The notes under the pieces: model-generated
Databases searched by the model: none
What the model saw: the letters and a program-made list of their open reading frames with translations, nothing else
Told to the model about the DNA's origin: nothing
Translations under genes and position numbers: made by a program
Part shown: one piece after another, positions 30,456 to 39,102 of the stretch
Layout of the letters: every line of letters begins with the position of its first letter
How positions within the stretch are numbered: the stretch's first letter is position 1
Assembly: GCF_007748095.1 (NCBI RefSeq)
Contig: NZ_CP036287.1
Coordinates: 1,674,001 to 1,738,000, forward strand
From: Engelhardtia mirabilis
Lineage (GTDB): Bacteria > Planctomycetota > UBA1135 > GCA-002686595
Length of the DNA: 64,000 nucleotides
Direction of reading: 5' to 3'

Positions 30456-31165
30456 GCTGCGACGGAGCCCCCGTTCGTGGTTCGAGATGCGGCCGCACTC
30501 GTGCGGTGAGTGCTCAGGGCGCATCCCTGGAGAACTCGCCGAGGGTGCTCTTTCCAGCCAGGCCGCCGAAGGCTCGCAAGCTTGATCTGGCGCGAGAGCA
30601 GCGCTGTTCGTGGGCAGGCCTCGAGTTCGGTAGGAGCGCGCCCGGTCCAGTCATTCCACCGTTAGAGCACTCCGACGATTCTGGAGTCCTCAGTGCCGAC
30701 GTGACTCGTGATCGCTCCCGAGGTATCGCTCGGTGGTGGGCCGACTCCATCGGCGCATCGCCGGCGATTCGCCTGCGCGAACCCGGGGGCAGCCGGGGTC
30801 AAAGGCTGCCCTGAATCAACTCGCGGCCAGCGCTGGAGAGCCCTGGGGCGTGCACGCGCGGGGTGTAGGGCTCCTGGTGACCCCGGCGCAGCGGGCCGAC
30901 GCAGAGGGGCCGAGGCCCGCAGATCGGTCCTAGGGCAGCATGGCCCTTCCAGTCGGCGGATCCTCGACACCCGAGGAGTCGTTCGCTCGCTAGGATGCGA
31001 AGCTTCTGGGACACAGGGTCTTACAGGTGACACCGATCGCGGGCAACGGCCGACACCAGTTGGTGACCGAGTTGATCAAGACTGAACAGCGATCGGGGCA
31101 GCACCGGCGACTCCCGATGACGGCGCTGAGCCGGCGGCCGCGATACGAAGCGTGCAGAGTGCCGC
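30456..31165. other. Gene-less interval upstream of an ECF sigma gene
   Basis: About 710 bp with no credible coding frame. A small palindrome (CCGCAC-TC-GTGCGG, 30493-30506) follows the hydrolase gene. The right part carries the promoter region of the sigma factor gene. Nothing else was recognised. Confidence 0.4.
30493..30506 (+). terminator. Weak hairpin after the hydrolase gene
   Basis: CCGCAC and GTGCGG are exact complements around TC, 38 bases past the stop codon. The stem is short and has no U-tract, so function is uncertain. Confidence 0.3.
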
Positions 31166-31834
31166 ATGTCCACCATCGGACCTGAGGAGCCCGAGGCTGA
31201 CGCGCTCTCCGGCGCTCCGGACACGAACGAAGTCGTGCGTGAGATTCGAGCGGGCGACGAGCAGCGCTTCGACGAGCTCTATCGGCGCGTAGCGCCAGCA
31301 CTCTACGCTTGGCTGAAGCTTCGACTCGGCGCGCAGGTCCGGCGCCAGGTCGATCCGGAAGACGTGTTGCAGGAGATCTGGTTGCGCGCCCTGCGCGCCT
31401 TCCCGCGCTTCGATCCCGAGCGAGCCTCGTTTCGTGGCTGGATCTTCCAGGTCATGAAGTACGAGCTGCTGGACACCTTTCGAAGCTCCGCGGGGGCGGC
31501 GGCCCAGAGTCTGCGGGGCGGGCATACGGAGGCCGGGTCGAGCGGTGGAGGGGGTGGCTTCGCGCGTCTGTCCGAGGTTCCCGACCCGGTCACTTCGTTC
31601 ACCCGTCGGATCGCGCGCGACGAGGGTATGGCCAGTCTGGTCGAACACCTCGCCGGCCTCCCGGAAGAGGAGCGCGCGCTGGTGGTGCACTGCGGACTCG
31701 AGGGCCGCCCGGCGTCGGAGGTCGCCGTGGTGCTCGGCTTGAGCCACGAGGCGGCCCGCAAGCGCTGGCTACGACTGCGCGACAGCCTGCGAGAACGCGC
31801 CTGGGCTCGCGAGCTGCTCGCGGACGCCGGCTGA
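31166..31834 (+). CDS. ECF-type RNA polymerase sigma factor
   Basis: A 222-residue sigma-70 family ECF protein. Region 2 is clear: RFDELYRRVAPALYAWLKLR, VDPEDVLQEIWLRALRAFPR and FRGWIFQVMKYELLDTFR. After a Gly/Ser-rich linker, region 4 has LPEEERALVVHCGLEGRPAS and a helix-turn-helix (EVAVVLGLSHEAARKRWLRL). ATG at 31166. The gene is convergent with the WD40 kinase gene; the two stop codons are 3 bp apart with no terminator between them, so their transcripts probably overlap at the 3' ends. Pairing of an ECF sigma factor with a large kinase is common in planctomycetes, but here they are on opposite strands. Confidence 0.92.
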   Translation: MSTIGPEEPEADALSGAPDTNEVVREIRAGDEQRFDELYRRVAPALYAWLKLRLGAQVRRQVDPEDVLQEIWLRALRAFPRFDPERASFRGWIFQVMKYELLDTFRSSAGAAAQSLRGGHTEAGSSGGGGGFARLSEVPDPVTSFTRRIARDEGMASLVEHLAGLPEEERALVVHCGLEGRPASEVAVVLGLSHEAARKRWLRLRDSLRERAWARELLADAG

Positions 31835-31837
31835 GCC

Positions 31838-34800
31838 TCAAGGTGGGGCTTGGAGTGTCAGCGCTACGCACTTGGCGCGCGCGACCGCTGCCGGGTCCGT
31901 TGGCCACAGGCGGGCGGTACCGTCGGCGGAAGCCGTGAGGAAGCACGTGCCGTCGGGTGAGAAGGCGGCGCTCATGACCGGGCCGGAGTGGCCCTTCACG
32001 GACGCCCAGGCCGACATATCTTCGGTCGTCCACAGCAGCGTCGACCCGTCCGTGGCAGCCGTGAGCACCAGCGCCCGATCCGGCGACGTGTCGAGCGCCA
32101 GCATGCGGCCCATCACGGTGGGAAAGACCTGGGTGAACTGGAACGTGTCCAGGCTCAACGCCTGGATCGAAGAGGACCACTTCGCCATGCACGCGATCCG
32201 TTGCCCCTCGTCGAGCCAGCGCAGGCGCCCGAATCGGGTCACGGGCCCGATGCTGCGCTCGAGGTCACCCCCGGGCAGTCGGTACTGGCGGACGCAGCCG
32301 TCCTGGGAGGCGGCCACCAGGCTCCTCCCGTCCGGATGGAAGAGGACGGAATCGACGTTGCGTTCGGTTTCATAGGCCGTCGGCAGCCACTCGCTCAGCA
32401 CGTTCAGACAGGCGCCCGTGGCGAGGTCCCAGACGCGCGCGGAGCGGTCCGCCGCGCCGGTCGCTACCCACGCGCCGTCGGGCGAGACGTCGAGGCAGCG
32501 GAGCTCGGCTGCGTGCCCGCGGAAGACGAGCCGGCCCGCTCCACCTAGGTCGAACCGAAACAGGTCCGCGCCTGAGGACACCAGGAATCCAGCGCTGTAA
32601 CTCAGCATGGCAAGCAGCGCAACCGGTTCGTCGCCGACGGCCAAGTCCCATGCGCACCGACCGCTGTCCACGTCGAACTTCCGACAGCGCCCCGCCTTGG
32701 ATCCGGTCAACAGGTGCCGCTCGTCGTACCAAGCAAGCTGGAGCACCGCGTCCGGCCCGGCCTCCAGACGTGCGAGCAGACTGCCCGAGCGAGCGTCGTG
32801 AACCAGGGTCACTCCGTCGGTGTCCGCCGTCGCCACACGCGCGCCGCCAGGCGAGAAGGCGGCTGCCACGATGGGGGCGGCGTGCCCGGTCAGCCGCGGC
32901 ATCCCGACGTTGCCCTCGGGCTGGATGACCGACAGGCTCCACTTGTAGCGCACGAAGAGCTGCCCTGAGGCCGACCAGCGGACGCCATTCACGATGCCTT
33001 CATTGGCCCGAATGCAGGCGAGCTCCCGTCCGTCGGTGCTGTCCCAGACGCGTGCCGTCCCGTCGTAGCAGCCGGTGGCGATGCGCTGCCCGTCCGCGGT
33101 CCAGTCGATGCTGGAGACGGCCCGCGACTCGTGGCCCGAGAGCTCGAATCGCAGGCTGCCATCGGCCAGGTCGAAGACCCGCGCACCCCCGGACTCGGAG
33201 AAGCCCGGCTCGCCGGGATCGAAAGCCGTGGCCAGCTCCTTCCCGTCGGGACGGAAGGCGAGATCCTTCACGCTGCCGGGGTGCTGGAACAGGTACTTGC
33301 AGCGCCCCGCGGGGAGCTCCCAGACGCGAACCGTCGCGTCGTCGGAAGCGCTCGCGAGCAGCGTTCCGTCGGCAGAGAAGCGCGCCATCGTCACCCGCGC
33401 CTGATGCCCCTCGAGGGTTGCGGCGAGCCGCCGGCCGGGGACGTCCCAGAGCCTTACGGTGGGGTCCGGGCGGTCGGGAAGATCGCGTAGCTCCTTGACC
33501 CAACTCGCCAGCCAGCTTCCATCCGGTGAGAAGGCGAGCCCGCAGGGCGGACCGAGGGAACCCGCGAGTGTGCCGACCTGCCTGTCGGTCTCCGTGTCCC
33601 ACAGGTGCACGAGGTCGTCGTCGCGGCCGCAGGCGAGCAACGAGCCGTCTGGCGAGAAGGCGACCGATCGCACCGCTCCCTCGCCGGCCGCGAGGACGCG
33701 CGCCTCGTACCCGTCGCGTCGGTCGTACAGCAGCGTGCGACCGTCGATGAGTCCGATCGCGACCTGCGTCGCCCCGTTCGTGACGTCGACGGCTTGGGAA
33801 TGACCCGGCAGGGTGAGATCGAGGGCGGGACGTCCCCCGGGCAGATCGATCACGAGTAGGCGATTGCCTCGGTCACCGAACATGGCCATGGAGCCGCCAT
33901 CGGGGCTGAATGCGGCCGCGTTGGCGACGTCCGGAATGAGGATCCGCCGTTCGACCTGCAGGTCTGCGAGGGCGCGAAAGAGGGCCGCACGGCTGTGAAC
34001 CCCAGGCTCGAGATCGTGGGATGCGAGCGCCTGCTCGAGTGCCCCCACGGGGTCGCGCTCGAGCGAGGTGAGCGCCGCCGCGGCCAAGTTGCGACTCTCG
34101 GCGAGGCGCAGCGCAGCCTGCGTCTTCGCGCTCTCGAGCGAGAGCCCGGCGAGCGCGGCGGAGAGTCCGATAGCGGCCAGGGTCAGCAGCAGGACCGTCA
34201 TCGCGGCGACCGGGTTGCGTTGCGTCCAGCGCCGCGAGCGCAGGAGCAGGCTCGATGGGCGGGCGTGGATCGGTCGCCGCTCGCGTACGCGCGCCAGGTC
34301 CTCGGCCAGGTCGAGGGCCGTCGCGTAGCGCCGGCGCACGTCCTTCTCCATGGCCGCGGCCAGGACCACCTCGAGTTCCGAGGGCAGGCTCGGGTTGTAG
34401 CGCGAAGCGCGTGGCAGGGGATCCTCGCGAATGGACCGCTCGAGCTGGAGCTGGCTCGGCGCGTCGAAGGGACGCCGCCCCGTCAGGCATTCGAACAGCG
34501 TCACGCCGAGCGAGAACACGTCGGTGCGACGATCGAGCGCCTCGGGCAGCTCCAGGAACTGCTCGGGCGACATGTAGGCGGGCGTGCCGAACAACTCGCC
34601 GGTGCGGGTCACGTGGTGCCCGCCGTCGTCGAGCGGGCGCGCGAGACCGAAGTCCAGCAGCACGGGTCGCCCACCATCGCCGCAGACGATGTTGGCCGGC
34701 TTGACGTCTCGGTGGAGGATGCCGGTTTCGTGTGCCGCGTGCAGGGCTCGGGCAGCGGCCTCGAAGAAGGCGAGCAGCCGTTCGAGCTCCTCGCGCTCGG

Positions 34801-35341
34801 TCGGCGTGCACTCGATAGAGCCCGAGGGGGCTCGGCCGCTGGGCCCGTCTCCCGTGAGCAGCTTCTCCAGCGTGGGGCCGGCCACGTACCGCATGGCCAC
34901 GAACGGCGGGTCGTGGTCGAGGTGTGCCCGGTAGACGGCGCAGATGCCGGGGTGATCGAGGCCGGCGAGGATCCCGACTTCTCGCTCGAACCGGGCCCGC
35001 TGGGTCGCCGTCGGCCGCCCGAAGGTCGTGCGCACGACCTTGAGCGCGACCGGACGGGCGAGGTCGAGGTCCTCGGCCAGGAAGACGGTGCCCTGGCCCC
35101 CGTGACCCAGCTCGCGCAGGACTCGGTAGCCCGGCAGGTCGGGCAGCGGGATCGGGCTCGCGGCCGTGCCCGTCGACCGGGCCCGCAGGGCCTCGAACTC
35201 GCGCGCGACCAGCTCCTCGTGCCCCGGGAAGCGCCGGGTGTAGTGCTCGAGCTCCCTCGTCGAGCCCCGCTCGACGTCGGCCACGTAAAGCTCGAGGAAG
35301 TCCACCAAGCAAGCGGCTCGAGCGAGTTCGTCGTGGTCCAT
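31838..35341 (-). CDS. Transmembrane Ser/Thr protein kinase with WD40 propeller
   Basis: 1167 residues. The ATG at 35341 (MDHDELARAA) is preferred over an upstream start that only adds a Pro/Arg-rich tail. The kinase domain is at about 70-350: GHGGQGTVFLAED, Lys101 in VALKVV, HRDVKPAN at 210-217, DFG at 230-232, MSPEQ at 257-261. Membrane helix at about 378-399 (VAAMTVLLLTLAAIGLSAAL). From about 470 to the C-terminus there are a dozen or so WD40 repeats (VRSVAFSPDGSLLACGRDDD, VTMARFSADGTLLASASDDA, LRCLDVSPDGAWVATGAADR, VMSAAFSPDGTCFLTASADG), enough for two propellers. It probably relays an extracytoplasmic or membrane signal by protein phosphorylation. Tail to tail with the ECF sigma gene at 31166-31834. 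Confidence 0.93.
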   Translation of the reverse strand: MDHDELARAACLVDFLELYVADVERGSTRELEHYTRRFPGHEELVAREFEALRARSTGTAASPIPLPDLPGYRVLRELGHGGQGTVFLAEDLDLARPVALKVVRTTFGRPTATQRARFEREVGILAGLDHPGICAVYRAHLDHDPPFVAMRYVAGPTLEKLLTGDGPSGRAPSGSIECTPTEREELERLLAFFEAAARALHAAHETGILHRDVKPANIVCGDGGRPVLLDFGLARPLDDGGHHVTRTGELFGTPAYMSPEQFLELPEALDRRTDVFSLGVTLFECLTGRRPFDAPSQLQLERSIREDPLPRASRYNPSLPSELEVVLAAAMEKDVRRRYATALDLAEDLARVRERRPIHARPSSLLLRSRRWTQRNPVAAMTVLLLTLAAIGLSAALAGLSLESAKTQAALRLAESRNLAAAALTSLERDPVGALEQALASHDLEPGVHSRAALFRALADLQVERRILIPDVANAAAFSPDGGSMAMFGDRGNRLLVIDLPGGRPALDLTLPGHSQAVDVTNGATQVAIGLIDGRTLLYDRRDGYEARVLAAGEGAVRSVAFSPDGSLLACGRDDDLVHLWDTETDRQVGTLAGSLGPPCGLAFSPDGSWLASWVKELRDLPDRPDPTVRLWDVPGRRLAATLEGHQARVTMARFSADGTLLASASDDATVRVWELPAGRCKYLFQHPGSVKDLAFRPDGKELATAFDPGEPGFSESGGARVFDLADGSLRFELSGHESRAVSSIDWTADGQRIATGCYDGTARVWDSTDGRELACIRANEGIVNGVRWSASGQLFVRYKWSLSVIQPEGNVGMPRLTGHAAPIVAAAFSPGGARVATADTDGVTLVHDARSGSLLARLEAGPDAVLQLAWYDERHLLTGSKAGRCRKFDVDSGRCAWDLAVGDEPVALLAMLSYSAGFLVSSGADLFRFDLGGAGRLVFRGHAAELRCLDVSPDGAWVATGAADRSARVWDLATGACLNVLSEWLPTAYETERNVDSVLFHPDGRSLVAASQDGCVRQYRLPGGDLERSIGPVTRFGRLRWLDEGQRIACMAKWSSSIQALSLDTFQFTQVFPTVMGRMLALDTSPDRALVLTAATDGSTLLWTTEDMSAWASVKGHSGPVMSAAFSPDGTCFLTASADGTARLWPTDPAAVARAKCVALTLQAPP

Positions 35342-35600
35342 GGCGCTCGCCGGATGGGGAGGCCGGTAGGAGCGCCTCGATGCTATCCGGTCCCCGGCGG
35401 CTGTCCAGGGGGGAGGGCGCGGCCGGACGGGCGCCCTGGGGGGTGGCTTCGGGGCGCGCCGGAGGTGGGGGGCGAGGGCCTGCGAACAACCCGGAGATTC
35501 CTGTCCCACTGGTCCGCGCGCTTACGACCAGTCGTCTGTACGCCCCGGCCGACAACCCCCGATTCAGCCCACCAACATGCGTGGGACAGGAGTTCTCCCC

Positions 35601-36524
35601 ATGAAGATCATCGCCCTGCTCACCTGCCTCCTCGTCCTGCAGGTTCCCGACGCGATCGCCCAGGCGAGCGATCGTTCCATCGAAGCTGTTCAGTTCCTGC
35701 CGGGATCGACGCCGGGAGAGGTCTTGGTCGAAGTTACCGTTGGGCTCGATTCTTCCGATGCAGGTCAGCCCAAGGACCTGAGTTTCGTGCTCGACGTCTC
35801 AGTGCCAGGCATTCCGGCTTGGTCGGGACTTGTCGCTGCCTCTGACATCGAGAACAACTGCAGTTCGTTCCAGTGCGAAGCGTTGCTTTGCAAGTACTTC
35901 ACTGTTGGGTCGGGCACCGGTGCCATCGTCGACGCTCCATGCACGCCTCTCGTTGTTGGAGGGTCCGATTGTGGCTGCCTGGGGAAATTCAGCGCGGGCC
36001 TCAGTACGAGCATGCAACCCGGTTCGTCCGTGACCGTGCAGGTCATCGCAGCGCCGTTCTCCGAGCCGGACACGGACAGCTCAAACGACGTCTTCACGCT
36101 GCCCTTCGACAAGTGGTTCGGCCTCGAGGCCCTCTCGACCGACAGAATCACGGTTCCCCTTACCACTGGCGGTCCCCAGGTCCTGTACCTGGACGCCGGC
36201 GCCGCCCACGCCGGTGAGATCTACCTCGTGATCGGATCGGCCAGCGGGACGAGCCCCGGGGTCGTCTTCGGCAACGCGACGATCCCGCTCAACTTCGACG
36301 CCTACCTGCAGACGACCCTGCAATCGATCAACACGCCCGTCTTCGCCGGCACCTTCGGGATCCTGGACGGCACCGGCCAGGCGTCCTGCTCGATCAACGT
36401 CCCGGCCGGCCTCTCGCCGAGCCTCGCCGGCCTCGGGCTGCACCACGCTGGCCTCACCTTCGACTTCAACGGAGCGCTGAAGTTCGCCAGCAACCCCGTT
36501 CCGCTGACGCTGACCGGTTCCTGA
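35601..36524 (+). CDS. Secreted Cys-rich protein with C-terminal module
   Basis: 307 residues from the ATG at 35601, which has AGGAG about 9 bases upstream; the longer start at 35577 is not needed. Signal peptide IIALLTCLLVLQVPDAIAQA. Residues about 25-165 form a beta-rich domain with at least seven Cys (CSSFQCEALLCKYF, GGSDCGCLGKF), ending in a TDSSNDVFTLPFDKWF segment. A similar domain occurs in the 54838-56235 protein. The remaining ~120 residues are a C-terminal module that closely resembles that of the 39103-40629 protein: GGPQVLYLDAGAAHAGEIYL, SLAGLGLHHAGLTFDF. It begins a small cluster of secreted protein genes (35.6-40.6 kb). Function unknown. Confidence 0.82.
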   Translation: MKIIALLTCLLVLQVPDAIAQASDRSIEAVQFLPGSTPGEVLVEVTVGLDSSDAGQPKDLSFVLDVSVPGIPAWSGLVAASDIENNCSSFQCEALLCKYFTVGSGTGAIVDAPCTPLVVGGSDCGCLGKFSAGLSTSMQPGSSVTVQVIAAPFSEPDTDSSNDVFTLPFDKWFGLEALSTDRITVPLTTGGPQVLYLDAGAAHAGEIYLVIGSASGTSPGVVFGNATIPLNFDAYLQTTLQSINTPVFAGTFGILDGTGQASCSINVPAGLSPSLAGLGLHHAGLTFDFNGALKFASNPVPLTLTGS

Positions 36525-36549
36525 GCGGCCAGCCTTCGGGCGACCTGCG

Positions 36550-36577
36550 GCACTCCGTCTCTTCCGAGGCGGAGTGC
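36550..36577 (+). terminator. Hairpin after the 35601-36524 gene
   Basis: GCACTCCG (36550-36557) pairs with CGGAGTGC (36570-36577) around a 12-base loop, 25 bases past the stop codon. Confidence 0.5.
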
Positions 36578-36770
36578 TTCCCGTTCGGGCTGGGTCGATC
36601 GACGGCACCGACCACGACTTGGGCGGGTGCTTCTGCGGTCGCCGCTCAGGCGCCTGAGCAATCTGGCGGTCTTCTGTCCCGGTCGTCCGCGCGACCGCGA
36701 ATGACCTCTTGGAAGCACTCTCCGATCCTTCAACCCAGGCCGCGATCGACGCGGCACGGAAGACCTCGCC

Positions 36771-37646
36771 ATGAAGACCATCATTCGCCTTGCGGCTCTC
36801 CTCGCCACCTCGACCCTGTTGCTCGGCAACGCGCAAGCAGTTCAAAGTTGTGAGCCGGCGCTGATTGTCTCGGCGATTCCGACCGGGAACTGCTGCTTCG
36901 ACTTCGCCCTTTCGCAATCCTGTGGCGGCGGCGGCGACTTCGTCACCATCACCGCCACGGTCTTGACGCCGGGTGCCAACCTGACGGCGGCCAGCAACTC
37001 CTGGGTGCCGGCGCCGACCTTCGGCAGCAAGCAGGCCAGTTGGACCATGGAGTCGGACTTCGGTCCAGTGGCAGGCAAGACCGTGTCGGCCTGCTTCCAG
37101 TGGAGCGCGTCCAACAAGATCCTGGTCCGCTTCCAAGCTCTGGGCAATGGCGGCGGCGTCTGGTACTTCGGCACCTTCGATGTCGAGCTGACCCTGCCGC
37201 TCTCGTGCCACTTCCTCTCGACCATGGAGATCAGCGGGCTCCCCTGCGCCAACTACCTGGGCACCCCGATGGAGGTCTCGGGCAAGGGCACGACCGAATC
37301 CGGCAGCGGAACTTTCGAGGTCGTGCTCGATGGCGCACCGGCTTTCAGCCCTGCCTTCATGATGCTCGGCACGACGGACCAGTGGCTGGGCCTGCCCCTG
37401 CCCCTCGAGCTGACGGCGTTCGCCGGACCCGCCTTCCAGGGCTGCACGCTCTACCAGAGCGCGATCCTGATCACGCCCACGGTGAGCGACGCGAGCGGCC
37501 ACGCCGCCCTGTCGATTCCTATCCCCGCGGATCCGAACCTCATCGGCAAGTCGGTCGGCGCCCAATGGCTGGGCTTCGACCTCGCGAGCCAACTGCCCGG
37601 AATGAGTGCCTTGGGCACGATCCTGATCGGCGCGCCGCAGCCCTGA
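36771..37646 (+). CDS. Secreted protein of unknown function with C-terminal module
   Basis: 291 residues. ATG at 36771 with GGAAG about 8 bases upstream. Signal peptide IIRLAALLATSTLLLGNAQA. The mature part begins with a Cys-containing beta-rich region (CEPALIVSAIPTGNCCFDFA, CGGGGDFVTITATVL, SWVPAPTFGSKQASW). It ends with the recurrent ~115-residue module (GAPAFSPAFMMLGTTDQWLG, ALSIPIPADPNLIGKSVGAQ, GTILIGAPQP). I do not recognise the N-terminal domain. It follows another secreted protein gene on the same strand and is directly followed by a module fragment. Confidence 0.78.
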   Translation: MKTIIRLAALLATSTLLLGNAQAVQSCEPALIVSAIPTGNCCFDFALSQSCGGGGDFVTITATVLTPGANLTAASNSWVPAPTFGSKQASWTMESDFGPVAGKTVSACFQWSASNKILVRFQALGNGGGVWYFGTFDVELTLPLSCHFLSTMEISGLPCANYLGTPMEVSGKGTTESGSGTFEVVLDGAPAFSPAFMMLGTTDQWLGLPLPLELTAFAGPAFQGCTLYQSAILITPTVSDASGHAALSIPIPADPNLIGKSVGAQWLGFDLASQLPGMSALGTILIGAPQP

Positions 37647-37889
37647 GTGGCGCAGTGCGGCCGCGCGATGGTGCGGACCGCGGATCTGCTGAACGTCGGG
37701 CTGCCGGACGTGCCGGACTACGGATCACCGTGGGTCGGCATCGGGGTCGTCTTCGACCTCTCGATCCCCAACTCGACCTCGCTGATCGGCCTGACCGTCT
37801 TCCTCCAGGGGGCCTTCGTCGGTCTCGGCTCCGCCTCCATGCCGTCCCCCTGCACGGGCGGCAAGGCGCTGCGGTTCGAGGGCCGTTGA
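37647..37889 (+). pseudogene. Fragment of a secreted-protein C-terminal module
   Basis: An 80-codon open frame directly after the stop of the 36771-37646 gene. Its second half (VVFDLSIPNSTSLIGLTVFL, QGAFVGLGSASMPSPC) matches the strand pattern of the recurrent C-terminal module. There is no signal peptide or preceding domain and no convincing start. It looks like the end of a lost gene, perhaps from recombination between tandem paralogues or a frameshift-separated extension. It is less likely to be an expressed small protein. Confidence 0.5.
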
Positions 37890-38054
37890 CGCTGGTGAGA
37901 GTCCGTGCCCACTCGACGGGGCGCTGGTACCGACCTCGGGCCGGCCGGGGCACCCTGGGGCCCCATCCTCACTCGGCTCAACTCGCCGGCGCCCGCGATC
38001 CGAGCCAGCGGTGGCTGAGCAGCCAGGGCGCTGCGCCGCGCGGCGATGGTGGAC

Positions 38055-39044
38055 TCACGGGGTCAAGCACACGAGACCGTTCGAGGCCGCGACGCCGGCT
38101 GGCGCGGCGGGGTCCAGGATCCAGGCCTGGGACCACAGCGGCACGAGATCGGGAAGGCCGGCCGGCCAGGTGGCCGCGACCACATGCTCGCCCGCGGCAC
38201 TGGTGATGAAGGGCCCGAGGAGCAGCTCGGGTGCGGGCACCAGGGTGCCACCGAACAGTGGGATGTTGGAGGCGTTGAAGCCGAGTACGAAGAAGGCCGG
38301 CGCACCCGGGCGGGCCGACGAGAGCGTGATGGAGACCGGGTCGTTGCCCAGCAGCAGTCCGGTCCCCGTGAGGACCGGCGTGCCCGACGTGCCGGCCAGG
38401 CCCGCGCCGACGTCCTTCCAGGTCCCCACCACGGTCAGGCGGCAACCGAGGTCGGAGTCCGGGTCGGTGTTGTCGAACCAGAGCGAATCGTGGTTGCCGA
38501 GGAACAGGTACGCGGCGCCGACGGGGATCTCGACGATCGCGCTGGGCTGGATCGCGCTGGTGATGCGGAAGTCCTCGGGGATGTCTGTGGGCTCGGCCCC
38601 CGTCCACGTGGGTGACGAGAGGAACTCGGGACCGGCGTCGATGGCGCCTGGCACGCGCTGAACGAGCTCCGGTCCGAGCAGCGTCGCGTCGGACGAGAAG
38701 AGCCCGATCAGGCTCAGGATCGTGTCGCCCGCGGCGCCGTTGTCCATATCGCCAAAGCCCGCCATGAGCAGCGACTGCCCGGGCAAGGCCCCCAGCGCCG
38801 ACAGGGCGACCGAAGTCGCAGGTGCGGCCGAATCGGTCGCGTGGACGTGCAGGTAGCAATCCTGGGGGCCCAGCGGGACGTCGATGGACTGGGCCCGGGC
38901 GCGATCGGAGAGCGCGAGTGCCGAGGCCAGCAGCAGCGACCCCGTGGCAAGGGGACGGAGGGGGAGGTTCAGGCTGAGGCTGGAGGTGCGGTCGAGAAGT
39001 CGCATGGCAGTCGTGGAGGTGGTTCGCGAAGTCGTTGAAGGCAT
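38055..39044 (-). CDS. Secreted protein with C-terminal module
   Basis: 329 residues from the ATG at 39044 (GAGGGA just upstream; alternatives at 39053 and 39005). A long N-region precedes a signal peptide core (PLATGSLLLASALALSDRARA, cleavage near AQ). The mature N-terminal domain is beta-rich (LHVHATDSAAPATSVALSAL, AYLFLGNHDSLWFDNTDPDS) and unassigned. The C-terminal ~90 residues are the recurrent module (APAFFVLGFNASNIPLFGGT, WSQAWILDPAAPAGVAASNG). They closely parallel the C-terminus of the 50573-52075 protein, including the final SNGL-type ending. Same strand as and 58 bp downstream of the beta-helix gene, so probably co-transcribed. Confidence 0.8.
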   Translation of the reverse strand: MPSTTSRTTSTTAMRLLDRTSSLSLNLPLRPLATGSLLLASALALSDRARAQSIDVPLGPQDCYLHVHATDSAAPATSVALSALGALPGQSLLMAGFGDMDNGAAGDTILSLIGLFSSDATLLGPELVQRVPGAIDAGPEFLSSPTWTGAEPTDIPEDFRITSAIQPSAIVEIPVGAAYLFLGNHDSLWFDNTDPDSDLGCRLTVVGTWKDVGAGLAGTSGTPVLTGTGLLLGNDPVSITLSSARPGAPAFFVLGFNASNIPLFGGTLVPAPELLLGPFITSAAGEHVVAATWPAGLPDLVPLWSQAWILDPAAPAGVAASNGLVCLTP

Positions 39045-39102
39045 GTCCCTCACCGGCCTGATGCCGATGAGGGACCCCGCAGGGGGCGGTGGCGGGCCTG
39101 GG

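Noticed and set aside
30799..31014. Minus-strand 71-codon frame starting MSQKLR
   Set aside because: No ribosome site, no family, and the interval shows no coding periodicity; the MSQKLR start shared with a shadow frame near 17330 looks coincidental.
33995..35845. 616-codon plus-strand frame opposite the WD40 kinase
   Set aside because: Shadow of the kinase domain region; composition only.
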